NCBI RefSeq assembly: GCF_012952295.1
Contig: NZ_JABBCH010000006.1
Location: 62,001-126,000, forward strand
Source of the DNA: Crystallibacter degradans
Lineage (GTDB): Bacteria; Actinomycetota; Actinomycetes; Actinomycetales; Micrococcaceae
Length of the DNA: 64,000 nucleotides
Direction of reading: 5' to 3'
Position 1 is the first letter of the stretch, and the number at the start of each line of letters is the position of its first letter. A model generated the notes under the pieces. That model was not told where the DNA came from and did not search any database. It worked only from the letters and a program-made list of their open reading frames with translations. This document shows positions 36,997-44,829 of this stretch, piece after piece. A program made the translations under genes and the position numbers.

Positions 36997-37335
36997 TCAG
37001 CCCCAGCTGGAGACTTTGCCGGTAGTTTCCAGGCCCGGACCGCTCTGGGAACTCACTGAAATGCCGACCAACGTGGCGGTGATGTCTTCCAACGCCGTCT
37101 GCATGAACGCCAGGGAGCGCATGTTCTCGGCCCGCTGTTCCTTCGGCGCGTCCTGGGAAGACTTCAGCCAGGTGTACCGGGTGACCTTGCCGTCGAGTTC
37201 CGCCAGCAGGGTTTGGATTTCCTGCAGGAGGCATTCCCCGTGGGCGCCAAGAAATTCGCCAAGCTCCAACGTGCTGTCGGACGGCCCTGTGGCCACCGAC
37301 TCGCCGGTACGCAGCATCGCCACCTCATGCGGCAT
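36997..37335 (-). CDS. Hypothetical helical protein
   Basis: 112 aa from the ATG at 37335, with RBS AAAGGGG 6 bases upstream; the 120-aa version starting at 37359 lacks this. Predominantly helical and acidic (SLAFMQTALEDITATLVGIS). No signal peptide, cysteine pattern or known motif. It converges on the HemD fusion gene. Function unknown. Confidence 0.6.
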   Translation of the reverse strand: MPHEVAMLRTGESVATGPSDSTLELGEFLGAHGECLLQEIQTLLAELDGKVTRYTWLKSSQDAPKEQRAENMRSLAFMQTALEDITATLVGISVSSQSGPGLETTGKVSSWG

Positions 37336-37479
37336 TTTGTCCCCTTTCCAGGGAGTCATAGTTCACTATCCTCATAGTGACAACAGGCACACTTTACCCT
37401 GCCGGACAGGTTGATGGAAGGATTTACCGATCATTCGTTTCACTCGTTATCTAACCGAAAGAAGAAGAGGCACTTGCCG

Positions 37480-38943
37480 TTAGAACGGGTACTGCGCGTG
37501 GCCGTACTGCTGGATCGTCACCCAGCGCACCTCGCTGAACGAATCGATCCCGGCCTGCCCGCCGAACTTGCCGTAACCGGAGTTCTGCACGCCGCCGAAC
37601 GGGGCCATCGGCTCGTCCGCCACCGGCTGGTCATTCACGTGGACAATTCCGGTGCGCAGCCGCTGCGCCACCTTCAGGCCCTCGTGGATGTTCTCGGTGA
37701 TCACGCCCGCGGTCAGTCCGTACTTGGTGTCGTTGGACAGTTCGACCGCGTGCTCGGGGCTGTCGGCCTCCAGCACGGTCGTCGCGGAGCCGAAGATCTC
37801 ATCGTGGTAGATCTTCATGTCCGGTGTCGTCCCGGTCAGCACGGTCGCGGGAACCAGCGAGTTTTCCAGCTTGTGGCCGCCGGCCACCGCGGTTGCACCC
37901 TTGGCCAGCGCGTCGTCGATCAGGCTGTACTGGCGCTGCGCGGACTTCGCGTTGACCGCCGGCCCGATCACGGTCTCCGGGTCGGTCGGATCACCGGTCG
38001 GCAACCCGGAGACCTTCGCCGCGAACCTTTCAGTGAACTCGGCCGCCAGGCTCTTGTCCACCACCACCCGGTCCACGGACATGCAGATCTGTCCGGCGTT
38101 CATGAAGGACCCGAAGGCCGCGGCGTTCACCGCATAGTCCAGATCGGCGTCCTTGAGCACCACCAGGCTGTTCTTCCCGCCGAGCTCCAGAATCGCAGGC
38201 TTCAGGTGCTCGGCCGCCTGCACGCCGATCTTCCGGCCCACGGCGGTGGAACCGGTGAAGTTCACGCAGCGGACGCGCTCGTCGGCGATCATGGTGCTAA
38301 CGACGTCGGCCGCGTCCTCGGGCGCATTGGTCACCACATTCAGCGCCCCATCGGGGATCCCGGCGTCAAGCATCGCGTCGGCCAGGAACAGTCCGCAGGA
38401 CAGCGGCGCGTCCTCGCTCGGCTTCAGCACTACCGTGTTTCCTACCGCCAGCGGAACCGCTACCGCCCGGATGCCCAAAATGAACGGCGCATTCCAGGGC
38501 GACATCGCACCCACCACGCCGAACGGCTGCCGGACAGCCAGCGAGTACGCTCCGGGCATATCCGTGGCGAGCACATCGCCCTGCGGAGCCGTGGTCGCTG
38601 CCGCCGCTTCGCGCAGGATGTTCGCGGCCAGGCCGATGTTGAACAGCGCCCAGCTCCGCACCCCGCCCACTTCGCCGGCCATCAGGGAGACGCCGTCTTC
38701 GGCGCGTTCCTCGAGGAGGTCGGCCGCCCGCAGGAAGATTTTCCGCCGTGCGCTGGGTGCCATGCCCGCCCATTGATCGAAGGCGCCGGCGGCGGCGTCG
38801 ACGGCGCGGGTCATGTCCTCCACACCGGCGGCAGCCACCGTGGCATAGGGCTTGCCTGTGTAGGGATTGATGTCCTCCGTGGTCTTGCCGGATGCGGCGG
38901 CAACGTGCTTTCCGCCGATGATCAGGTCACGCTGAATTGCCAT
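37480..38943 (-). CDS. Aldehyde dehydrogenase family protein
   Basis: 487 aa from the ATG at 38943, behind GGGAGGC. NAD(P)-dependent oxidation of aldehydes to acids in the cytoplasm. Motifs: GVVGAMSPWNAPF cofactor loop near residue 143, catalytic Glu in LELGGKNSLVV, catalytic Cys in NAGQICMSVDRV, and the C-terminal AFGGVQNSGYG. Overall sequence resembles benzaldehyde/salicylaldehyde/vanillin-type ALDHs (MPGAYSLAVRQPFGVVG), but the substrate is not established. Divergent from the VOC gene. Confidence 0.92.
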   Translation of the reverse strand: MAIQRDLIIGGKHVAAASGKTTEDINPYTGKPYATVAAAGVEDMTRAVDAAAGAFDQWAGMAPSARRKIFLRAADLLEERAEDGVSLMAGEVGGVRSWALFNIGLAANILREAAAATTAPQGDVLATDMPGAYSLAVRQPFGVVGAMSPWNAPFILGIRAVAVPLAVGNTVVLKPSEDAPLSCGLFLADAMLDAGIPDGALNVVTNAPEDAADVVSTMIADERVRCVNFTGSTAVGRKIGVQAAEHLKPAILELGGKNSLVVLKDADLDYAVNAAAFGSFMNAGQICMSVDRVVVDKSLAAEFTERFAAKVSGLPTGDPTDPETVIGPAVNAKSAQRQYSLIDDALAKGATAVAGGHKLENSLVPATVLTGTTPDMKIYHDEIFGSATTVLEADSPEHAVELSNDTKYGLTAGVITENIHEGLKVAQRLRTGIVHVNDQPVADEPMAPFGGVQNSGYGKFGGQAGIDSFSEVRWVTIQQYGHAQYPF

Positions 38944-39050
38944 GATGTGCCTCCCTGTCCGGCAGGCGCCCGGGTCTGTGCGCCCACGCGCTACAACACG
39001 CACAGCCGCGCCTGCATTGAATAATAAGGTTACTTTCCTTGCTATCACGC

Positions 39051-39060
39051 ACGACGGCGG
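39051..39060 (+). repeat. Intergenic ACGACGGCGG decamer, copy 6
   Basis: Exact decamer in the divergent region between the aldehyde dehydrogenase and VOC genes. Confidence 0.4.
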
Positions 39061-39205
39061 AAAGATAGGTGTGCGTCCGCCCCACCTTCTGCGCTTCCCA
39101 AGGCAAGCGGCAGACCGCTGTCATCCTTCCGGCATCATCCTGTCCGTGCGCGCGGTTAGACTGGCCGGGAACTGCAACATCAGCCGCCCGATCATAGGAG
39201 CAGCC

Positions 39206-39991
39206 ATGAGCACAGTCGAGAAGTTTCCGCAGGGTGCCCCGGCCTGGGTCGACCTGCAGTCGCCGGATCCGGGTGCGTCCAAGACGTTCTACAGCGCCCT
39301 GTTCGGCTGGCAGTACACGGACAGCACCAGTTCGGCCCAGGGCAGCTACGCCACGGCCACGATCGGCGGCGTTCCCGTCGCCGCCATTGCCGGGCAGACC
39401 CCGGAAGCAGTAGAAGCGGGAGTGCCGACGGCCTGGAACACCTACTTTGCCGTCGATGACCTTGATGCCACGCTGGAGAAAGTGATTCCGGCCGGCGGGC
39501 TCATCGTCATGCCGGCCACGGACGTCCCCGGGTCCGGCCGCATGGCCGCCATCGAGGACGGTGTCGGGACGCCGCTGCTGCTGTGGGAGTCCGGGCAGCA
39601 CACCGGCGCCGGACTGATCAACGAGCCTGGTACCATCGTCTGGCACGAACTGGCAGCCGACAACTGGGACCACGCCGTTCCGTTCTACCTCAATGTGCTG
39701 GGCGGCGAGGCACACGAGGAGCAGGTCGACGGCGGCACGTTCACCATGCTCAAGGCCGCGGGAATGTATGTGGCGGGTTTCAAGGAGCCCGAGACCGAGG
39801 ACAAGTCTCCGCGCTGGGAGGTCTACTTCGGCACCGAAGACACGGACGCCGCCGTCGTTATTGCGCAGAAGGGCGGCGGTACGGTCCTGCGGGAACCGGT
39901 GGACATTCCGGGCGTGGGGCGGATGGCCATGTTGCAGGATCCGCACGGCGCCATTTTCTGGGTGCTGCAGGAGCCGGCAGTACAGGGCTGA
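39206..39991 (+). CDS. VOC family protein (two glyoxalase-like domains)
   Basis: 261 aa from the ATG at 39206 with RBS AGGAG; upstream in-frame sequence is non-coding. Two vicinal-oxygen-chelate modules: residues about 8-125 (AWVDLQSPDPGASKTFYSALFGW) and 132-255 (WHELAADNWDHAVPFYLNVLGGE), each ending in a GRMA...DPHGA-like strand. The family includes glyoxalases, dioxygenases and resistance proteins; which applies here is not visible. Cytoplasmic and probably monocistronic. Confidence 0.9.
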   Translation: MSTVEKFPQGAPAWVDLQSPDPGASKTFYSALFGWQYTDSTSSAQGSYATATIGGVPVAAIAGQTPEAVEAGVPTAWNTYFAVDDLDATLEKVIPAGGLIVMPATDVPGSGRMAAIEDGVGTPLLLWESGQHTGAGLINEPGTIVWHELAADNWDHAVPFYLNVLGGEAHEEQVDGGTFTMLKAAGMYVAGFKEPETEDKSPRWEVYFGTEDTDAAVVIAQKGGGTVLREPVDIPGVGRMAMLQDPHGAIFWVLQEPAVQG

Positions 39992-40141
39992 CCCCGGAAT
40001 ACTCAAAATCGGGCCCCCATTATTGGGGCGTTGACCCACGTTTGCGGTGCATCGACGATGGAGACTCATCCATAATCATTCGCGGGCAGTTCCTTCAGCG
40101 GGGCAGTAGGGTCTTGTCCGTCACTCGAGAAGGATCTCGAT

Positions 40142-40978
40142 GTGAAACGCTGCTCGACTGCCCTGCTTGCCGGTGCCCTCACCGTGGGAGTGATGCTTCC
40201 CGCGGCGCCGGCGAACGCCGCCCCGCCTGCTACTTCCGTGATCGCCGTGGGAAGCTCGAACTCGAAGGCGCTGTTCAGCAATGCCGGCGGGTACGTCGCC
40301 TCTTATAAACGCTTCTCACAGCAGTATGTCCTGAAGAACATCAAGACCAACCGGACTGGTGTGCTCCAGGAATCGCGGAACGGCAAGTGGATCACGCTAC
40401 AGAAGCTGACGTGGAAGAAGCAGGCCGGGAAGACCGGCTCCACTGCTGCCACCGTGCGGACCACCCACACCGCGGCCACCGTCAAGAAGAAGTACCGCCT
40501 GGTGGTCAACGCCAGCGGCAAGGAAGCCCGGTGGGAATCGAAGCACGTCACGCTGCGGCACGAGAACCCCAGGTCGTACAAGGGCTATAAGAGGACCGTC
40601 TACAACCAAGTCAAGAAATACTGCCCCAACGTGATCATCCTGGAAGAGGACCGGCTGCGCAGCTACACCTACAGCACGTCGCTGCGGATGAATGTAGCCC
40701 GCCGGCCCGCGGGGAACCTGCTGAAATATGCGGCCCTGCACGAATGCGCGCACATCCGCGAGTTCAGCCTCTACCCGCCGTCGCAGCAGGGCACGCTGCG
40801 GGCCAAGCTGAACAAGATCTACAAAACCACCGGTACCGGCGGGATAGAACAGGCGGCGGATTGCATGGCCTTCAGGATGGGTGTGAACAGCAAACTCATC
40901 TTCGGCACCTACACGAAGAACTGCGCCGGTGCGCGGGGAACAGCGGCGGCCAAGCTCCTGGCCGGCAAAAAGCTCTGA
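40142..40978 (+). CDS. Secreted putative zinc metalloprotease (HExxH), uncharacterised
   Basis: 278 aa from the GTG at 40142, RBS AGAAGGA. A signal peptide ends near residue 26 (ANAAPP). Residues about 40-150 are Lys-rich and beta-like (KWITLQKLTWKKQAGKTG), resembling surface-binding modules. The C-terminal part has H200-E201-C202-A203-H204, a HExxH motif, and E236 in GIEQAADCMAFRMG could be the third zinc ligand (gluzincin-like). Four cysteines may form disulfides. I do not recognise the family. Activity is inferred from the motif spacing. Confidence 0.7.
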   Translation: MKRCSTALLAGALTVGVMLPAAPANAAPPATSVIAVGSSNSKALFSNAGGYVASYKRFSQQYVLKNIKTNRTGVLQESRNGKWITLQKLTWKKQAGKTGSTAATVRTTHTAATVKKKYRLVVNASGKEARWESKHVTLRHENPRSYKGYKRTVYNQVKKYCPNVIILEEDRLRSYTYSTSLRMNVARRPAGNLLKYAALHECAHIREFSLYPPSQQGTLRAKLNKIYKTTGTGGIEQAADCMAFRMGVNSKLIFGTYTKNCAGARGTAAAKLLAGKKL

Positions 40979-41049
40979 CTCCGGGTGCGCCGGGCCGACA
41001 CCGCGCGGAGCCCCGGGAGCACCCGGCCGCGAACGGCCCGGAGTCAGAG
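40973..41049 (+). terminator. Long hairpin overlapping the end of the HExxH gene
   Basis: Perfect 13-bp arms CTCTGACTCCGGG / CCCGGAGTCAGAG (40973-40985 and 41037-41049); the left arm contains the stop codon. The 51-base loop holds nested helices, including CCGGGCCG / CGGCCCGG and the alternative CGGGTGC / GCACCCG. Probable terminator, possibly with another RNA role. Confidence 0.65.
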
Positions 41050-41111
41050 ACCACCTCTCGTTCTATGCACACGCCCTTTTGCCGGCGTAACGAATGTGGA
41101 ACTATGCGCAC

Positions 41112-41357
41112 ATGAACGAAAACGAACCGAAAACCTCGGGTTACAGCCGCCGGGAGCATGACAGGAGCTCACATGCCGGGCCTGCCAAGCCAGACGGCGC
41201 ATTGCCCGTCGACGACCCGCGGGCCGTGGCGAAGCGGCGGCGCGAGGCCGAGGAAAAGCTCGAGCAGCACCGGCAAGAGGCCGAGGAGGAGGCCAGGGAA
41301 GCCGAGGACACTGCTGGGCGCGGCGGCGAGGACGAGGCTGGGCCCGGACGCGGCTGA
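41112..41357 (+). CDS. Small highly charged hypothetical protein
   Basis: 81 aa from the ATG at 41112. Begins NENEPKTSGYSRREHD; the C-terminal half is Glu/Arg-rich (EAEEKLEQHRQEAEEEARE), likely a soluble helix or coiled coil. Weak RBS. The reading frame is credible because its stop coincides with a bidirectional terminator, but composition bias makes it less certain. Function unknown. Confidence 0.5.
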   Translation: MNENEPKTSGYSRREHDRSSHAGPAKPDGALPVDDPRAVAKRRREAEEKLEQHRQEAEEEAREAEDTAGRGGEDEAGPGRG

Positions 41358-41373
41358 GCCGCGCAGCCGCGTC
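41347..41373. terminator. Bidirectional terminator between convergent small gene and nitrite channel gene
   Basis: Perfect 9-bp arms GACGCGGCT / AGCCGCGTC (41347-41355, 41365-41373) with a 9-base loop; it overlaps the stop codons of both convergent genes. Confidence 0.7.
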
Positions 41374-42277
41374 AGTGTTTGGCCGGCTCGCCCTGGGCGG
41401 ATGCCATTGTTTCCAGTTCTTCCTCCAGTTCGCTCAGTTGCTCCGCCAGCCCGTTCCCCCGCTCCTCTTGCAGCTCCAGCGGCGGCACCACAGCGGGGGT
41501 TTGCAGGTGTGCGAGGTAGAGCGCGAACCCGGTCAGCAGCATGCCGCCGACGAAATTGCCGAGCAGCACCGGTCCCTGGTTCCACAGCCACCAGTCCCCC
41601 ACACCCACGTCGGCGCCCAGCATCATGCCCGCGGGGATCGCGAACATGTTCACTACCGCGTGCTCAAAGCCTTGGGCGAAGAAGCACGTGATCGGCAGCC
41701 ACATCGCCAGGATTTTGCCGCCGGTGGAGGTGGAGGTCATCGCCAGGACCACCCCGAGCGTGACCATCCAGTTGCACAGGACGGCCTTGATGAACACGAG
41801 CGTAAACCCCGCGCTGCCCAGTTCTGCGTACGCCAGCGTTTTGGCCTCCGCGAGGTTGACCAGCGTGGCGATCATCGGATCGGCGTCGGAGGTTCCCATC
41901 CGGGTGATCACCGCGACATAGGCCGCCGCGTATCCCAGGCAACCGACCAGGTGCCCAAGGATGACGACGGCGAAGTTGCGCAGCATGTCCGAAACCGTGG
42001 CTTGCCTCCGGTACACCGCCAGCGGGATGAGGGCGAACGCGCCGGTTACCAGCTCCAGGCCGAGAATGACGATGATCACAAAGCCGAGCGGGAAGATGAA
42101 CGCACCGACAATTCCGGTGGTCTGGCCGGCCGCAGCCAGGGCCAGCGTGGTGGCGCAGGCCAGGATCGCCCCGCCGAGAACCCCGCGCATCAGCAACTGC
42201 AGATTGCCTGCTTCGGCCTTGGCCTTGCCCGCCGCGACGGCTGCCTCGACTGCCTGTTCCGGTTTGACGTAGGACAT
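41372..42277 (-). CDS. Formate/nitrite transporter family protein
   Basis: 301-aa FNT channel with six hydrophobic helices and a long acidic C-terminal tail (ELQEERGNGLAEQLSELEEELE). Family segments: GVLGGAILACATTLAL near residue 32, LELVTGAFALIPLA near residue 74, and NWMVTLGVVLAMTS after helix 4. It conducts formate or nitrite/HNO2 passively or with protons. Because NirB, NirD and sirohaem genes are 5-11 kb away, nitrite is the likelier substrate, by inference. RBS GGAGG is well placed. Confidence 0.92.
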   Translation of the reverse strand: MSYVKPEQAVEAAVAAGKAKAEAGNLQLLMRGVLGGAILACATTLALAAAGQTTGIVGAFIFPLGFVIIVILGLELVTGAFALIPLAVYRRQATVSDMLRNFAVVILGHLVGCLGYAAAYVAVITRMGTSDADPMIATLVNLAEAKTLAYAELGSAGFTLVFIKAVLCNWMVTLGVVLAMTSTSTGGKILAMWLPITCFFAQGFEHAVVNMFAIPAGMMLGADVGVGDWWLWNQGPVLLGNFVGGMLLTGFALYLAHLQTPAVVPPLELQEERGNGLAEQLSELEEELETMASAQGEPAKH

Positions 42278-42403
42278 GTTTCCTCCGTTGCTCGTTGATG
42301 TAAAGCAACGCTACGGAGACGGTGTCCCGGACGGATTGCGCGTTGATGTCCGCTCTGTAAATTGAGCCCCACTCGCATCAGCGGCGGCAGTGAGGTCCAG
42401 GGT

Positions 42404-43201
42404 TCAGTTGGTCTGCAGGACGGCGAAGTAGCCTGGAATCTGCTCCGTCACCGAGTCCTGTTTCATCGCCACCGCTTCGATGACCGCTGGCCCGTCAGCC
42501 AGCAGCTGCCACTCCGAGGATGGAAAGACCTCGGACAGTTCCGGCTGGCCGAAGTGCCCGGGCATGGGCAACCCCTCGATGGCCCGCCGCAGCGGATGTG
42601 GAATGCCGCGGCGGGTGGCTCCAAGGTGGCCCACGTACTGGAACCGGTTGCCCTGGAAGTTGGTTTCGGCGAGGAACACGCGGCCCTGCTCCCCCACCAG
42701 AGTGTGCAGGTTCGCCGCCAGCCGTGCCTGTTCCTCCGGCTTGAGCACATGCAGCACACCGCGGAGGAACACGTTGGCGGAGCCGCCAAGCCGCTCGCGC
42801 AGCAGGTCCCCGGCGCCGTCGGCCACCGCGTCCATCGCCGCGAACTCCACATCGCGGATATCTTCCGCTTCGGCCTCGGCCTGGGCACGGCGGACGGCGC
42901 TGGCGGAAACGTCGACGCCCAGCACCTGCGGGAACAGGGAGGCCAGCCACCGCGTGAAGGTGCCGTTGCCGCAGCCCACGTCGACCACCGGCAACGCCGG
43001 ATCAAAGTGCTCCTTGATGGGCGCCAGATAGCTCAAACGCTCGGACTCGGCGGCGGCGTCCCACAGGACCTCGCCGTCTTTGCCGGTGCGGGTGATGCCC
43101 GCCCAATAGTTTTCCCACGCATGGTGCGGATTTTTGGGTACGCGGGAAGCCAGACGGGCAAGTTTGGGGAGCAGCAGAACCGAGTCCCAGATATTTGGCA
43201 T
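42404..43201 (-). CDS. Class I SAM-dependent methyltransferase
   Basis: 265 aa. SAM-binding motif I is VVDVGCGNGTFTRW near residue 72, with motif II GVDVSASAVRRA and a motif IV/post-I region NVFLRGVLHVL. Fits a cytoplasmic small-molecule or lipid methyltransferase; the substrate is not recognisable. RBS AAGGTAA. The gene sits 9 bases downstream of the GGDEF-EAL gene end on the same strand, so they may be cotranscribed. No transmembrane helix. Confidence 0.85.
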   Translation of the reverse strand: MPNIWDSVLLLPKLARLASRVPKNPHHAWENYWAGITRTGKDGEVLWDAAAESERLSYLAPIKEHFDPALPVVDVGCGNGTFTRWLASLFPQVLGVDVSASAVRRAQAEAEAEDIRDVEFAAMDAVADGAGDLLRERLGGSANVFLRGVLHVLKPEEQARLAANLHTLVGEQGRVFLAETNFQGNRFQYVGHLGATRRGIPHPLRRAIEGLPMPGHFGQPELSEVFPSSEWQLLADGPAVIEAVAMKQDSVTEQIPGYFAVLQTN

Positions 43202-43210
43202 GAAGTTACC

Positions 43211-44746
43211 TTACGCAGACGGCAGCGGTGAATTGAGTAAAGCCACGGTTTCTTCCGCCGGGACGGGCCTGCCGAAGTAATAGCCCTGGCCGAAGCGGCA
43301 GCCCAGCCGGCGCAACTGGGCAACCTGCTCCGCCGTCTCGATGCCCTCGACAATGGCCTGCAGCCCGGCCGACGCGATCAGTTGCAGGACGGCCGCCACG
43401 AAGGTCTGCTGACCGGCGTCGTTGTCCATCCCCTCGATCAGGGACTGGTCCACTTTCACCGTGTCGGCGGGCAGCGAGCGCAGGTAGCTGATGGAGGAAT
43501 AACCCGTGCCGAAGTCGTCGATCTGCAGCCCGACGCCCAGTCCACGGATTTTTCCCAGCACATGCGCCTCTTCGGTTTCCCTGGTCATCAGGACGGTCTC
43601 GGTGATCTCGAAAACCAGCCGCCCCGGGTCGATGCCATGCCGCTCCAGCGACCCTGCAATGTCCTCCAGCAGGTCGTTCCGCATCAGCTCGGCTGCCGAA
43701 AGATTCAGGTGGAGCTTGAGCTGCGAAGGCAAGGGTACGACGTCGTTCCAAGACTTAAGCTGCTGCAGCGCCTCCTGCAGGACCCACCTGCCCAGATCTA
43801 CAATGAGCCCGGTTTCCTCGGCCACCGGGATAAAGCTCTCCGGCATGATCATGCCGCGGGTCGGATGCACCCAGCGGACCAGCGCCTCGATGCCGATGAT
43901 CCTGCCGGTCGCCAGCTCCACTACGGGCTGGTAGTACAGCAGCAGTTCACCGTTCTCAATGGCGTTGCGCAACTCGGCGGCTGTGCGCGAGCGCTGCTGC
44001 GTGGCATGGAGCATGGACGGGTGGAAGACCTGGACGTTGTTCCGGCCGCGCGATTTGGCCTCATACATGGCAACGTCGGCATCGCGGAGCAGGGACGCGG
44101 CCGATGTCCCCTCGGCGCCGATGCTCACCCCGATGCTGGCCATCGCCCAAACGTTCACTGTGCCCACAGTGATGCTGCTTTGCAGCGCCCGCAGCGCGCG
44201 GTCCGCAATCGCTTCGACATCCTGCTTGGTGGCCTCCGGAATGAGAATGGCGAACTCGTCCCCGCCCAACCGGGCCACCGTGTCCGTGTCCCGGACGGCC
44301 GAGCACAGCCGGCGGCCCACCTCCACCAGGACTTCGTCCCCGGCACTGTGGCCGAGGCTGTCATTGATCGGCTTGAACGAATCCAGGTCCAGCATCAGCA
44401 CGGCAGGCGCTCGTTTCCCGCCCTCGGCCGCAGCCAGCGCCTCCCGGGTCCGGTCACGCAGTGTCGAGCGGTTGGCCAGCCCGGTGAGCGCATCCGTCAT
44501 CGCCATCCGCTGCAGCTTGGACTGCGCCTCGATCAGCGCCGCGGTACGCTCCTCGACGCGCTGTTCGAGGTCCGAGTAGATGAAGTGGAGCTCCTCGGCC
44601 AGCAGGTTGACGCCGGTGATGACGGCGTCGATATCATCCCGTTCCTCGGAAGGCTGGATCCTGGCGCTGAGATCGCCCGCGGCCAGCTTGACGACACCCT
44701 CGACCAACTGCTGCAGCCGCGGGTCCTCAACGGGTGCGGAGTCCAT
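43211..44746 (-). CDS. GGDEF-EAL protein (c-di-GMP synthesis and degradation)
   Basis: 511 aa without membrane helix. Residues 1-75: HAMP-like/coiled-coil signalling helix. GGDEF domain about 80-245 with intact active site GGDEF (161-165) and an inhibitory RxxD site (R152-D155), so it could be a product-inhibited diguanylate cyclase. EAL domain about 255-500 with EALVRW, NLSAAEL, and DDFGTGYSSI plus KVDQSLIEG, all needed for phosphodiesterase activity. Both activities look intact, and direction is probably set by the N-terminal input. RBS AGGGGAA. Confidence 0.93.
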   Translation of the reverse strand: MDSAPVEDPRLQQLVEGVVKLAAGDLSARIQPSEERDDIDAVITGVNLLAEELHFIYSDLEQRVEERTAALIEAQSKLQRMAMTDALTGLANRSTLRDRTREALAAAEGGKRAPAVLMLDLDSFKPINDSLGHSAGDEVLVEVGRRLCSAVRDTDTVARLGGDEFAILIPEATKQDVEAIADRALRALQSSITVGTVNVWAMASIGVSIGAEGTSAASLLRDADVAMYEAKSRGRNNVQVFHPSMLHATQQRSRTAAELRNAIENGELLLYYQPVVELATGRIIGIEALVRWVHPTRGMIMPESFIPVAEETGLIVDLGRWVLQEALQQLKSWNDVVPLPSQLKLHLNLSAAELMRNDLLEDIAGSLERHGIDPGRLVFEITETVLMTRETEEAHVLGKIRGLGVGLQIDDFGTGYSSISYLRSLPADTVKVDQSLIEGMDNDAGQQTFVAAVLQLIASAGLQAIVEGIETAEQVAQLRRLGCRFGQGYYFGRPVPAEETVALLNSPLPSA

Positions 44747-44829
44747 GGGTTCCCCTTCGACGTGGCAACGTACGTCACCAGTTTATGTGAAACCTTTACC
44801 TTCAGTCGCTACCTCAGACGGTTGCGCTT

